A stretch of 64,000 nt of DNA from contig OY979716.1 of NCBI GenBank assembly GCA_963855995.1, positions 36,829,818 through 36,893,817 on the forward strand. The letters are read 5' to 3'. The stretch comes from Muricea muricata. Taxonomy: Eukaryota > Cnidaria > Anthozoa > Malacalcyonacea > Plexauridae. The notes under the pieces were generated by a model. That model ran no database searches. It was not told the DNA's origin and saw only the letters and a program-made list of their open reading frames with translations. The translations under genes were made by a program, and so were the position numbers. The stretch's first letter is position 1. Each line of letters opens with the position of its first letter. Below, one piece after another: positions 47,923-59,185 of this stretch.

Positions 47923-50870
47923 CAGGGGCGGATCCAGACTGATGCAACTGATGCGAACGCATCAGTCAGAATTTTTTAAGCTTAGAATTTTGAAGAAAAT
48001 TAGTATGCTAATTATAAATAAACAACACTTATGTTGAAGCATAACAATAATAGCATTTTGACTGTAAAGGACACAAATCGCAGTTCTTCCATATTATTTC
48101 AAAATGAAATACGTAGTAAAACCATATTTCTTGAATTAACTCGAAAGTCGTGTTAACAGACGCGAATGCCGTCCAAAAAGCGAGTTCCTAAACTTATACG
48201 ATATCTTGTCGGCGTACAAATCTCGCGATTGCATTCGCCAAATATGTCGGCAATTTGTTGGAACTTAGAAGTGCTCCATTGCGCTACTACAGCTCAGTGG
48301 AAGCATAATTTTACGTCACGTTGGGAAAGAGTGCATCACTACGTCACGTTGGGGAAAAAAGTGCATCAGTGATGCAGCAGTCCCGAGTCTTTTTGGCCGA
48401 GTTTCCCCAACGACACGTCATAAAAACCATTGTTCTCGTGCCTACGTAACGTTGGGAAATGGATGCTGACTGATGCATTAGCCCGCGATCAAAATAATGC
48501 GCTTGTGACTGATGCATTTCGCCCGCAGTCAAGCGATTCTTTCGCCAGCGTTTCTCGAATCATCATGGCAGAACGTATGCAAGTTAACTACGACCTTTGT
48601 TCGTATCGTAGTTTCGAAATAACAAAGCTGTCGAATTCGACGCAGTGAAGAAAAACTGTGAAATGAAAGTTATTACAGATTTACAGCCATTGCACAGACG
48701 AAAATTTGGGATCCATTTCGAAGTGGAGAGCATGAAAGAGATCTTTATGCTGAATCGCTTGTCCCTATGGAAACGTGGAGTAGATTAAAGTGAGTGTTAT
48801 TAAATTATATATTGAATATATGCAATAATTGTATTTACACTTTGTTTACCGTAGTAATAAATAGATAATAGCACATTTTGATTATTTTGTTTTTATAAAT
48901 CAACTATATAAATATAAAATGTGTGTTGAATTTATAGTTTATAAAACAGACCAGGGTGCATTCTGTGTAAAGTTCACGCCGAAGATTCGTGATTGTACGC
49001 CGACTTTTATTATAAATTATATTATGATTTTTGAAACTCCACGCCGGAGATATCCGAACTTTTGTGCATGGAATGCACCATGGAAAACAGAGCATTGTTT
49101 AATATTTGAGGGGTATTTAGGGATATTCATTATCACTCATGGTTAACAGGAAACTGAGGTATGGTTAGATTATATGTATACTGGCCTAGGGTGAGCTGCA
49201 ACATGCAACCGACAGGCGTCAGCATTCACAGCAACCTGCAAACCTAACCACTTGGGCACTTACCAACCACATAAGCCAGGTCAAAATTGAAAGGGATGCT
49301 ACCACAAGCCATTGTTGACAAAATAATGTAAACAAGAGTGTCCTGTCAAGTGGGATAAAATATAACAATATTAAAGCAAAAGTGAAGTTCATTTCACTTA
49401 CCATTCTAGACTGTGTTGTTATGTTGTTCAGGCGGCCTGAGTTTAATACAGTACAACTTACAAGCTCACCTGTTTATTAATGATGAGTTGACTGAAAAGT
49501 ACACACTGGTTACAATATATCTACATTATAATTATTGGGATAATAATATATGATGGGATAATAATATGTTATATTATGATATACATGTATAATATACGCA
49601 CTTGCACTTGAAATAGAGGCAGAGGCCCAATATTATCCATTGTGATTGTAAACAAAGTAGTTTTGCCAGCCAAGTAATTAGAGAAACTTTATGCTTGATT
49701 TTTAGAATGGTCCAGTCATCCTGCTGCTGTTGGAATAATCTTTACTTTGAAAATTTAACTTGATGATCCAGTCATCCTGCTCTTGTTGGAATAATCTTAA
49801 CTTTGAACATTTAACTTGATGATCCAGTCATCCTGCTCCTGTTGGAATAATCTTAACTTTGAACATTTAACTTGATGATCCAGTCATCCTGCTGCCGTTA
49901 GAAAAATCTTAACTTTGAACATTTAACTTGATGATCCAGTCATCCTGCTGCTGTTGGAATAATCTTAACTTTGAACATTTAACTTGATGATCCAGTCATC
50001 CTGCTGCTGTTAGAAAAATCTTAACTTTGAACATTTAACTTGATGATCCAGTCATTCTGCTGCTGTTGGAATAATCTTAACTTTGAACATTTAATTTGAT
50101 GATCTACATCCTGCTGCTGTTAGAACCCAACTCATTTTTTCTCTACTGCTCTTGTCCAAGCCAGTTTATTGAGATACAGGTAACAAAATCAATGCGTTGT
50201 ATAACTTAGGCCTATCACGTTCCACTCAGCGATAGTGCTGTTTTTCCTGCTTTGCTGATTTTTACTTGCTATAAGTCAGTACCAAAGTGCGTTTTTTATT
50301 CACTTGTTATCAGCTAAATGTGTGTAATCGATTCATAATTATGGAACATTTTCAATAAAACGACTCAGATAAACCTCTCTTTCAAATGTAGCATGTATGT
50401 CTTTGAAACATTTTTAGCTGGTATACACTGGAACGTTTTGGAACGCATTTTGGAACGCGTCCGGAATGTAAATGGCACGCATTCATAACGCAAATGGAGC
50501 GCGTTCGGAACGCAAATGGAACGCGAACGCAGTGTTAGGTTATTTCTGAGCAGTATTGTAAGCTGCAAGTTTAGTTTTGTTATTAGCATATGAAAAGTAA
50601 TTTAACTTCATTTGTTAAATGTTGCATGATTATATTGCTTTCCGAAATTTAAGTACGAAATTTCAAACCCATTTTTTTTAGAAAATTCAGCATTTTTTTC
50701 AAAATTTCGGAGTCAAAATTTTAATAAAAAGTGCGCTCAGAACGCTGGGAATCGCATTTCCGAGGCCCTAGATTTCAAAATTTTCCGGGGGAGGATACCC
50801 CCGGACCCCCCTACTTATGCGAGGTTTTGAAGTTATGCATCAGTCAGTCCAAACGCTGGATCCGCCCCTG
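47923..50870. mobile_element. 2.9-kb non-autonomous hAT-type element
   Basis: Ends CAGGGGCGGATCCAG and CTGGATCCGCCCCTG are inverted, the classic hAT end. GTAACAGC flanks both sides (47,915-47,922; 50,871-50,878), an 8-bp duplication inside the Ginger protease codons for WVTA. The inner ends hold palindromic ACTGATGCAACTGATGCGAA-type repeats. No hAT transposase or BED finger is seen; the open stretch near 48,660-48,790 is shared with the copy at 62,854 but has no motif. Confidence 0.92.
49706..50125 (+). repeat. ~58-bp minisatellite inside the hAT-type element
   Basis: Seven units of GATCCAGTCATCCTGCTGCT ... GGAATAATCTTAACTTTGAACATTTAACTT with few differences. Confidence 0.93.
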
Positions 50871-51547
50871 GTAACAGCCACCAACATTGGATGTCAGGAG
50901 AACAAAATTAAAGTATTTGACTCCCTTCATCAAAAACTCCAAGAAAGAGAAACAAAAACTTCATTCATGCTTAGCTGTGCTCCTTAACACTAGCTTATCA
51001 ACTATTGTCATTGAGTGGCCATCAATGCAAAGACAAAGAGGTGAATCTGACTGTGGCCTTTTTGCTGTGGCAGTGGCAACCAGTCTCCTCAATGGAGAAG
51101 ACCCAGGTTCAAAGAGCTATGACCAGAGTGTCATGAGAAGTCATTTGGCAGTTTGCTTTCACTGTGAAGAACTGGCTGTATTCCCAGAATCATCATCAAA
51201 ATGTGGGACCAATGAGAAAAAGGAAGAGACTATCGAAGTATTCTGCCATTGCAGAATGCCATTCCGACATGGCGTTTTCATGATAGAATGTTGTGCTTGT
51301 TTGGAATGGTTTCACCGATCTTGTGAAAAAGTCCCCAAAACTGTTAAAGACAAAACTTTATTTCATTGTATGAACTGTAAATAGTTTCTTGATCAGTATG
51401 ATTGTAAATAAGTGTGTAAATAAAATTATGTAATATATATATTAAATATTAGCAAGTTCACAGATCAAATAACACCAAATGAAATTCTGCTGTGTACTTC
51501 TTAAGAAAAATAAAAAAAAATTATATTGATAATACTCTAAACATTTC

Positions 51548-52110
51548 AGTGCTCCCCAGTCTGGGGTATCTCTTCCGTTATAATCTATTTTAGAAATGGG
51601 ATAACTCAGACTGGGGAGTATTGATACTGGTCGGAATGCTCCCCAAACTGGGGTATCTCCTGTTATAATCTATTTTAGAAATGGGATAACTCAGAATGGG
51701 GAGTATTGATACTGATCGGAATGCTCCCCAGTCTGGGGTATCTCTTCCGTTATAATTTATTTTAGAAATGGGATAACTCAAACTGGGCAGTATTGATACT
51801 GGGCTGAATAGAAATGGGATAACTCAGACTGGGGAGTATTGATACTGGGCTGAATGCTCCCCAAACTGGGGTATCTCCTGTTATAGTTTATTTTAGAAAT
51901 GGGATAACTCAGAATGGGCAGTATTGATACTGGGCTGAATAGAAATGGGATAACTCAGACTGGGGAGTATTGATACTGGGCTGAATGCTCCCCAGTCTGG
52001 GGTATCTCCTGTTATAATTTATTTTAGAAATGGGATAACTCAGACTGGGGAGTATTGATACTGGTCGGAATGCTCCCCAAACTGGGGGTATCTCCTTTTC
52101 AAATAAACTC
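51548..52110. repeat. Subterminal array of the Ginger end motif, mixed orientation
   Basis: GCTCCCCAGTCTGGGGTATC and ATGGGATAACTCAGACTGGG recur in alternation at least six times each. The core GGGATAACTCAGACTGGGG is the same as the terminal repeat at 52,361-52,470. Multiplied end motifs could bind the transposase. Many pairs can form hairpins. Confidence 0.9.
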
Positions 52111-53235
52111 AGACTGGGAGCATTCGATCAGACTAGTTTCAATCAATACTTCGTAATCTGAGTTCTCTCTAAGTTTTGAAAAATATACAAAAGTATTAAA
52201 TCATATTTATAAAGCAATAATACGATATCTAGTAATGGTCTTACCATATCTAACAAGGTAACAATCATATGCCTTTATGAGAAAACGTTTGAAGTGCTTT
52301 TTTTTGTAAATAAGAAAGACGCAAAGCAAATACAACCACGCAAAAACCACACGGATAACCAGGGGATAACTCAGACTGGGGGAGCATTGAGACCAGCTAG
52401 CTACGTGCTCAGCGGTTCGCTGTGTACGCGCATGCGCAGACGATCAAAGGGGATAACTCAGACTGGGGGATTGCTGAGACCGTGACACCGGAAAAGCAAC
52501 ACCAGTCAGTTATGAGCAGAGGAAACTTTTACAAACCAAATTGAAAGATTTTAGGAATGATTTAATAATAAAGCAAACAGAACAATTGAGCAACACAGTT
52601 TCATTACCAACTGTTTTGCTGGAATTTGGGAATGAACAAATTATTAGCGTTCTTGAAAACTGTCACAAAATGTTTACTGTTGGTGATGTTAAGAAGTACG
52701 TCGAAGTGTGGCGTGAACAGCATGCATGTGGAATATTAAAAGTTCTTGGTGAGGTATTTGGTGATGTTGATGATATTCCAGATTTGTCTGAAATAACATG
52801 CGAAGAACTATTGGGCGCCATGGATTGGGATGAAATTCATGATGGCACAAGTTTGTTTTCAATGATGGATTCCCAGGATGAGGATATGGATGATGGCACC
52901 CAAGATGAATCTGGAGAAGGGTCATTAAAAAGGAATAGCTTTTTCTGCAATATGAAACTGTAATGAAACTACTGTACAGAGCTCAACAAGAACATTTTAA
53001 TGAACATAAATATTAACTTCACGATATAACAATATAAAGTACTTCATAGGTGCATTAGGCCTTCCCCAAAAACACTGGCAGGGTATTTTCCTGCAATCAT
53101 AATCTTTTCCGTGTTCAACAAACAAGCCATTCAATTTTTACTTTAAATCCCAGTATTATTTAGTGCCAGTCTAATATGAATCTTAGTTACAGTACAAGTA
53201 TTCTTGCCACTGTCTGTATAAGAATGCAGTTACTG

Positions 53236-55268
53236 TCATCTAGCCCTTCTTTGCAGTATGATGCTTTTTTTATGTTTATCTATCCAACGGTACATCTTTT
53301 GCAAATCAAATCCAGCTAATAAGCTAGACTTAATCCCACCATAGCAGCTATAAGACCTCCCAGGAACTCTGACCAATGCCTGTTGATGTAGTAACTCCTT
53401 GACAATTGTTTGAAGGTCCTTAGCAGAAGATTTTGCTACATGCTTTCCTGATGGTTTGTAGCTTTTTACTTCTGCATCAAAGTTTTCCATGAGTGCTTTC
53501 GTAGTTTTCATACTGCGACAGATTCGATCAATGGATTTTGTGCTTGCATTTGGACCAAGTTTTTTTGATAGCTTCTTTTATAATTCTATTTATGAATTCA
53601 AAATTCAAATCAAGAGATATATTTGCTGATCCTTCTTTTGACTTTATGAATCTGTTCCAAATTAGTTGATGTGCTGAACGTGGAGACAAGGCATAAATCA
53701 CCTGTTACAAAAAAAATCCAAATATACTTTTTCATCATATCATAATTATATTAGTACCATTAGGGACTGGTCATAAAGTATGGGGGGGGGAGGTGGGCTA
53801 TAAAAATTTAATTATTGAAAGGCTAATTTTGTGTGGCCCACCCCTGATTTTCCTACAAAATATACATGACCCACCCCCTATTTGGCACTAGAAATCCTTA
53901 AATATCCACCCCAGTATATCCTAAAAATTTTCATGACCTACCCCTATTTGTGACTTGAAAAATTCATGACCCACCCCTCAATTTCCATAGCCCCCCCCCC
54001 TATACTTTATGACCAGTCCCTAATATATCAATCATTTAATATCAAACGATAATTGTTACAACTATTAGTTTCATGCAGTTAAACAATCATTAGGTAACTG
54101 TTTTACTGATAAATAATTAGAGCTCAACAATTTTTTGTATTGAGTACTCTTCTATCCACTACAATTAAGAAGCATTTGTTAACATTATATTAACATATAT
54201 TTGTGTTCATTTACCTTCAGAAATTGCATCTCTTAAGTTAGCAATTAGCATCCCCAATTCCATAAGGCATTTCTGATAGTTTAACATGTCATCAGCTTTT
54301 TCAGAATCATCATTGAAATAGGTTGTAATTGGCTCTTCAGGAATGACAACTGGGGGATTATGTTTTAATTCATGAGTCCTTCGGCACTGACCATCTTTGG
54401 CAAATGATACTGAGCAGCCTTGAAACCGACACATGTATGGTCCATTTTTATCAACATATGTTCTTGACTCACTTTGGTGAACGTCTATCTCTTTGCAGGC
54501 TGTCACAAGACCTTTATATTTTTCCTGGTCCAGGATGTATAGATCTACTATGTTGGTGGAAAGGTTTCGTACGATCTCCTTTTTCTTCTTTGTTGTTAAA
54601 GATGGTGGATTGCATATAATTCATGCTTCAGGTGTACCATTGATGTCTTCCAAACCCAGCTCAAGTGCCCCAGCAGCAACCAACCTAGCTTCAATTTCCA
54701 TGTCAAAGAATCTTCGGCATGCATTCACATTTGACTGCACGTCAGCCTTAACATTTCTACGGTTGACCAAATTACGATCACTATACAGTGTGCACTTATC
54801 ATTGGCTGAAGCTGTGTTACACAGTCGTGAAAATGCAACCTATAACAATAGAATATACAGTTAAATTCTTTTTTATAAGGTGTAACAATGTGCTTGGTTC
54901 AACAACAAAAATGTTATTCTCATGTATTTAATATGCTATTTTTACAAAAATTATTTTTAAAAGTACTGGTACACTGTCTATCAAGTGCTGCAGAATATAC
55001 TCACATCTAAACATTTATTGACTCCATGCCAATCAGCAAACTCAAAATGCAGACTGTCGAGTCTCTGCTTGGGAGTAAATCGATTGTTGAGAGTGTTGTG
55101 TGCATTAACTCCACGCTCAACTGTTAACTGGTCTCCAACAATTGCCTGGTCAGCATACTCACGATTTTTAGAACTTCCAGTGTATGGCGTGTATTTATAA
55201 AGTTCTTTCAAAATGGTTGTCATTCCTTCAGCCTCATTCTTATTGTGGTACAACACTCCAAGAAATGA
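53236..55268 (-). pseudogene. DUF6589-type transposon protein, broken
   Basis: Leftward exons 55,005-55,268 (SFLGVLYHNKNEAEGMTTIL; TVERGVNAHNTLNNRFTPKQ), 54,215-54,839, in phase (VAFSRLCNTASANDKCTLYS; a C2H2-like CRFQGCSVSFAKDGQCRRTH; NYQKCLMELGMLIANLRDAI), and 53,236-53,701 (RSAHQLIWNRFIKSKEGSAN; PGRSYSCYGGIKSSLLAGFD; FDLQKMYRWIDKHKK). This succession matches a family I know from cnidarian and other invertebrate transposons, usually labelled DUF6589. Lesions: a TGA after NGTPEA near 54,629, an extra A near 53,562, and a phase mismatch between the last two exons, so an exon may be lost, perhaps with the MITE at 53,761. Upstream exons are not found. It converges on the RecQ-like gene. Its molecular activity is unknown; a role in mobility is inferred from its setting. 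Confidence 0.7.
53761..54022. repeat. MITE with GGGACTGGTCATAAAGTA ends
   Basis: Starts TAGGGACTGGTCATAAAGTA and ends TACTTTATGACCAGTCCCTA. The interior is made of repeated CATGACCCACCCCT-like blocks with G/C runs. TA lies at both edges. It sits between two exons of the DUF6589-type gene. Confidence 0.85.
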
Positions 55269-55684
55269 CTTGAAAAAAGTATTAAATTTAATTGCACATA
55301 CCAACAAAATCTACTCACATATTAACTGTGCACTGTTCTTCTAAGGATTCAATATGGTAACTGCTAGATGTCACTTCACTGCTTAGCAAAGCAAATATGG
55401 CACCTATTGGCACTTCAATCATTAAATACATTTTAGACACCAGTTTTTTAAAGAAAGTTAAGATTAACACTGGAGTAACTTGAAATTTAAACTAAGCAAA
55501 TGTTAAGAGAGCTTTCCTATCAACTTTAAAACATTTTCTAATAAATCTCAAGTGAATTAAAAAAACTTGTGTTTTCTGTTCTAAAGTTCTTAAACAAAAG
55601 GAAATATTCAATAACCATTACCTAAAGCAGAGGGTTAAATTTTAACCCTAAGATAGTGCTAACCAGCTTTGAACAACTGACACC

Positions 55685-55966
55685 AAGAGGCATTCACAAA
55701 TGGACTTAAACAATTATTTTGAGCGGCAATTTAGTAAGAGGACAAAACGTTGGTATCCAGTCAAGGTTTTGGAACCTAAAAATTATGCTTACATACCAGC
55801 ACTTATGAGAATGGTTTTCATGCAGAAAGGAAGACCAAATACACGTGTGAGTGCCAGAGTTGGTATGTCGAGTGATGATCCCAGGCAAATAGCTCCAAAT
55901 ATTTCAGCAGTCCCTCCACCTTCAGTGCAAGTGCTTGTTGACTCTCACACATCAAGATTTGTTTAA
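55685..55966 (+). pseudogene. Possible C-terminal tail of a Kolobok-like transposase
   Basis: An open frame after an acceptor-like ACACCAAGAG reads YFERQFSKRTKRWYPVKVLE, then KNYAYIPALMRMVF, and ends with TAA. The pattern of basic residues, SK(R/A)xK.W and AYIPxLM resembles the end of the transposase family whose core is at 41.5-42.3 kb. If so, the transposase gene once ran to here and the helicase and DUF6589-type genes sit inside it. It could also be a stray fragment of another copy. Confidence 0.35.
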
Positions 55967-57239
55967 CTTGTCAAACATGTATTTTTAAATTACTTTGGGT
56001 AGATGGAGCTCATTAGCCATGGAAGGCAGTCCATCTAGGAGAAGGAAAACTCTGATTTCAAACCCCCGGGTCCTGTAATTGACCAGGCTGTCCATGTTGG
56101 ATAATTCTTTATCAACTATATTTCTCAAAAATGTCATTGAAAACTATTAATTAAAATCAAATGTCCTAAATGTTTCAGAAAAAAAGGTCTTGGAAAGTTT
56201 CCTCAACTGCTCAGCAATGACACAGTTTAAAACATAAACAGTTTTTCTTTTTTTTTCATCTCAGGTATGGATGAGAAATAAGGGTAAAGACTGCTATCCT
56301 AGACATGCTGATGAGCTCTGATATTGAGCAAAACAGCCCTATTCTAGCCATGTTACAAAAGAATACATAATTGATTAACACACAACTGTATTGAATACAG
56401 CTAATTCAATTAAGGTTGACAATAGCAATTGTCAAATGTGCAATATGCGCGACAAAAGCATGATGAAATAATCACAGTTTAACATGCAAATGTAAAAGAT
56501 AACACTCTAAATGGTATAGTTGTAATCTTCCAAAGCTGCTGATGTGTTGATCTTATTTAAAACTATATTTTACTCATCATTCGTTGGGCGCTCATATTGC
56601 ACATTTGACTATTGTCAATGTCAACCTTAATACAATAGCAATAAGTTATGTGAGTGTGCATATTTTTAACTATGTTTAACCCTTCAAACCAAAATGTTTA
56701 CTGCTTCTGGTTAAATTTCATAATTTTGAATAAAATGCAAATTGTGCAAGTCCTATAAGCACAATAGCAAGGGCTTATGTTTAACACTGTTGTCATAAAA
56801 ACATGCAAGCTCAATAACTTATTACAAATGGTAGAACCACCTAGAAATTGTCAAAATGTAAAATATTTTTACCTAAAATGTATACAAATTACAAAACAAA
56901 ATTTCTGCAGCATTAATTAATGTAAAATTGTCCTAAAGCCTTGCAGGTCTATATCCTGTATAAATTCCATTTGGAGAAGGGTAATGAGCATGTATTTCTC
57001 TAACACAGCAACTTGGAACAACCCTTCGGTTGCCTTTTCCTAAATGCCCATATTGCCACAAAATATATTGTCAGTATGCGGCATGCCTGAAGTTTTCATT
57101 GTTTCTCACGTTGTCGCGTTCTCAACGCATCACGAAAGGTGTTGATGCACCGACTTTGCATGTAACAACCACTTGTGCTGTGCAAACTACTCCATATACT
57201 CTTTATTTTGATCAAAATGCACGTAAACAAAGCGGTAAA
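55967..57239. other. No gene; contains MITE copy 2
   Basis: AT-rich. Only the MITE at 56,396-56,645 is identifiable. Other frames are short. Confidence 0.5.
56396..56645. repeat. MITE (Tc1/mariner-like ends), copy 2
   Basis: Left end TACAGCTAATTCAATTAAGG matches copy 1 at 8382. The right end keeps GCACATTTGACTATTGTCAA and TGTCAACCTTAAT but has lost the outermost bases. Confidence 0.75.
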
Positions 57240-59098
57240 AACTAAGAATAATACAAAGGAAAAAATATATAAATAAAGGCTACAGGTACGATGAAACGAT
57301 AAAGATAATACACAGAAAAACATACGACTAAACTTACTTCTGATTTGACGATAAAATAAAATAAAATGACTAAAAGTGTTCTTAAAGCTATAAAGCTCAA
57401 TACAACGTGTTCGCAACGTTTTCCGAGCCCTTTGAGCCACTCGTCCGCGGCTATTGCGGAACACTTCATGTAATGCAATGTGAATGTCAATAAACGTCAC
57501 ACACGTTATTCAATGCCAACATATCTTCTCGAAACCTCATAGCAATATCAAGGACATTTGCATCCAAGATAATTTGTAAAAACAAAGCATTTGTAGTTAT
57601 CCAAGGACGCACTGCTGTTGTACAACACTTGTTTTCTTCTTGTGTTGGCATTGCTATACAATGCCCACACTTACACTAATCTGGAACATCATTTGGTAAT
57701 GGTGGGTCAGGAGGTTGCCCATTATTTGCCCCTGAACAATATCAGCAAATGCTGCAAGTTGCCTCCTCAAAAGTTCCACTGCAAGCCTTCTGAGGGCATC
57801 TATTTCCAGACCATTCACCAAGTCCTAAAACACAAAAATGTACACACATGCTGTAATCAGTATGTCTCAAGAGCATTTAAGATTGGCTGTAAGTGTAACA
57901 TAAAAATCTAGTATATATTTATGCATACCACTATTTGGTTTTCATGGTTTGCTTGATTTTGTGCAGCACCTTCTGCTGCTTGTAATCCTCCTCTTCTGCG
58001 ACCTCTTCCGCGACCTCTTCTACGACCTCTTCCACTTCCCCCAACTTCTGTTTCTTCATCACTTCCATGCCTTTTTCCTTGGCTACCGCTTCTTGCTCTT
58101 CCACATCCTCTTCCACGCCCTCTCCAACCTCCTCTCCCTTGTCCTCTTCCACACCCCCTCCCACCTTCTGTTGCTTCATCACTTTCATGCCCTCTTTCTT
58201 CACCACTACCTCCAGTCCTTCCTTGTCCTTTTGTACGTCTTCTTTCTCCTCATATGGCCCATCAGATTCATTTTGTCCAGACTCATGCAAGAACTCATCA
58301 TCCTGAGAAATGAAAAAATGCATTAACTTTATAAATCACACAAAAACGTTGAACCACACTGTTGGCACTGTATCAAAAAATTCTGGTAGTTATGTCTTGA
58401 ATATACTGCATGATGTGGGATGTTTATGTTCTAAAATAATCCTGTGACATTTCTTGGCAATGCGACACTTTGAACCATAATATAGTACATAAAAACCATA
58501 ATATAGGATATCTATGCCATATTTCCCATATGTCCCATATTCTAATACCATAGTAGATTTACAATGAAATATTCATGCAGTATTCATACAATATCACCCA
58601 TATGCTAATATTATACGAATTTTATGCAAATCTCAACAGATCGATTGCAGTGTATTCAAGTCGAATAAACGTGAAAGGAAAGACTGAAATTTTTTCCATG
58701 TTTTACAGTTGTTTGTGAACGGAGACGTGAGAAATTCAATGCCTTTGTGAGGTTGGTTCAGTTGTCTAGAAGCCAACTTCATGAAAAAGCGTGAATGTGT
58801 TAAATAGAATTATACATTAATATACGAACACACTTACTGAAGAATCGTTGCTATCGCTTTCTTGGACTCTTTGATTATTTAAACACATGTCAGGGTTCCC
58901 ATGGTAGCACACACTCGAACAATAATTGCTTAGACTCCGGCATGGGCAAAAATTTCTCCCTCGTTCACGAAGACAATTTCCGCGACAAGAACAAGTTGTA
59001 TTGTTGTTAAAATAAGAATCCGATGCAAGCTGTTCCATTTGATCGATTTCTAGATCTTCAAGCATGCTATTTAAAGTTTCGTCCAACGCTTCTGCCAT
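57240..59098 (-). pseudogene. CXC-type zinc protein with P2X7-like domain, broken
   Basis: Starts 33 codons' length inside the right terminal repeat with MAEALDETLNSMLEDLEIDQ at 59,098. Exon 1 (58,838-59,098) has a cysteine-rich module, CSCRGNCLRERGRNFCPCRS then CSSVC and MCLNN, CXC/tesmin-like. Exon 2 (57,970-58,302) joins in phase and is strongly acidic and repetitive (KKEGMKVMKQQKVGG; AKEKGMEVMKKQKLGE). Exon 3 from 57,824 gives DLVNGLEIDALRRLAVELLR, then after a one-base shift QPPDPPLPNDVPD, a TAG where tryptophan is usual, CKCGHCIAMPTQEENKCC, and LQIILDANVLDIAMRFREDM. The CKCGxC-x3-PT-x4-KCC pattern is the P2X7-type intracellular zinc domain often carried by invertebrate transposons. The remainder to about 57,240 is eroded. 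Role unknown; the cysteine modules suggest nucleic-acid or protein binding. Confidence 0.65.
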
Positions 59099-59185
59099 GC
59101 TTTCAAGTCAGATAGTAATAAAAAGCCTCCCAAACACAAGCTGTTCACTTTGTAAGTCGATTCGCAATTATTTCGCTCTGTTGAC

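Larger units (their letters stand above)
44250..51384 (+). pseudogene. Ginger transposase: integrase core, GPY domain, Ulp1-like protease, PHD finger
   Basis: Eight or more exons in phase: 44,250-44,433; 45,059-45,252; 45,362-45,473; 45,578-45,716; 45,888-46,200; 46,588-46,692; 46,811-46,986; 47,236 onward. In order: RIVHYLRHGKHRDGLTKNEQ; H2C2 zinc finger (HHHHSEAMGGHSG ... CHQC); integrase D1 in VGIDLIG, D2 in LLSDQGREF, E in HPQTNGLDERTNQTLKQ; the YPYY-like TPFYLMFGR; and a GPY module ending WMGPYR. A low-complexity SPPQKSNTT repeat leads to a C48-type protease: His in GGNHWVTA, Asp in KVFDSLHQK, Gln and Cys in MQRQRGESDCGLFA. The C-terminal PHD finger has CHC, CCAC, HRSC and CMNC ligands. 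Only two defects are seen: the hAT-type insertion at 47,923 inside the protease domain, after its histidine, and a one-base shift in an A-run near 50,953. It is related to LTR-element integrases but has no reverse transcriptase. Confidence 0.9.
44070..52487 (+). mobile_element. Ginger1-type DNA transposon, CCGG target duplication
   Basis: Ends TGTAGCAGTCTCA (44,070) and TGTCACGGTCTCA (reverse, ending 52,487) are imperfect inverted repeats followed on both sides by CCCCCAGTCT(C/G)AGT. TGTNR termini and a 4-bp duplication (CCGG at 44,066-44,069 and 52,488-52,491) agree with Ginger1 elements. Removing the element with one CCGG rejoins the helicase frame AAC CCC GGA AAA. Both ends carry TGCGCATGCGCG, an exact NRF1-type site. 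The element was about 5.5 kb before the hAT-type insertion. Confidence 0.9.
42551..52963 (+). pseudogene. RecQ-like DNA helicase, split by a Ginger element
   Basis: Exon 1 is 42,551-43,041: MAKCQHQNCLWKRGINKVLN, Walker A in NLPTSSGKSLIFQAARVM, VISPLKALMEDQV, and motif II VDEAHCISQW. Exon 2 starts at 43,179 in phase: motif III VVTASAT, motif IV IVYFQTRKQC, motif V ISTIAFGMGID and motif VI QESGCAGRDG. In motif VI a cysteine replaces the first arginine of the usual GRAGRDG, which may harm activity. A TAG at 43,939-43,941 interrupts just before the zinc-binding segment SCCDNCAIECGEDDW. At 44,070 the Ginger element enters. Beyond it (52,488-52,963) the frame continues GKATPVSYEQRKLLQTKLKD, then VGDVKKYVEVWREQHACGIL and an acidic tail, ending with TAA at 52,961. 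A 3'-5' helicase role is expected from the family. In transposition a helicase could aid replication or repair of the donor site; that is speculation. Confidence 0.85.

Noticed and set aside
44070-52487. LTR retrotransposon (Ty3/gypsy) because of the integrase and TG...CA ends
   Set aside because: No gag, protease, reverse transcriptase or RNase H; ends are short inverted repeats with a 4-bp duplication; Ulp1 and PHD modules fit Ginger.
57949-58326. Leucine/phenylalanine-rich frame on the + strand
   Set aside because: Antisense shadow of the acidic exon of the leftward P2X7-like gene.
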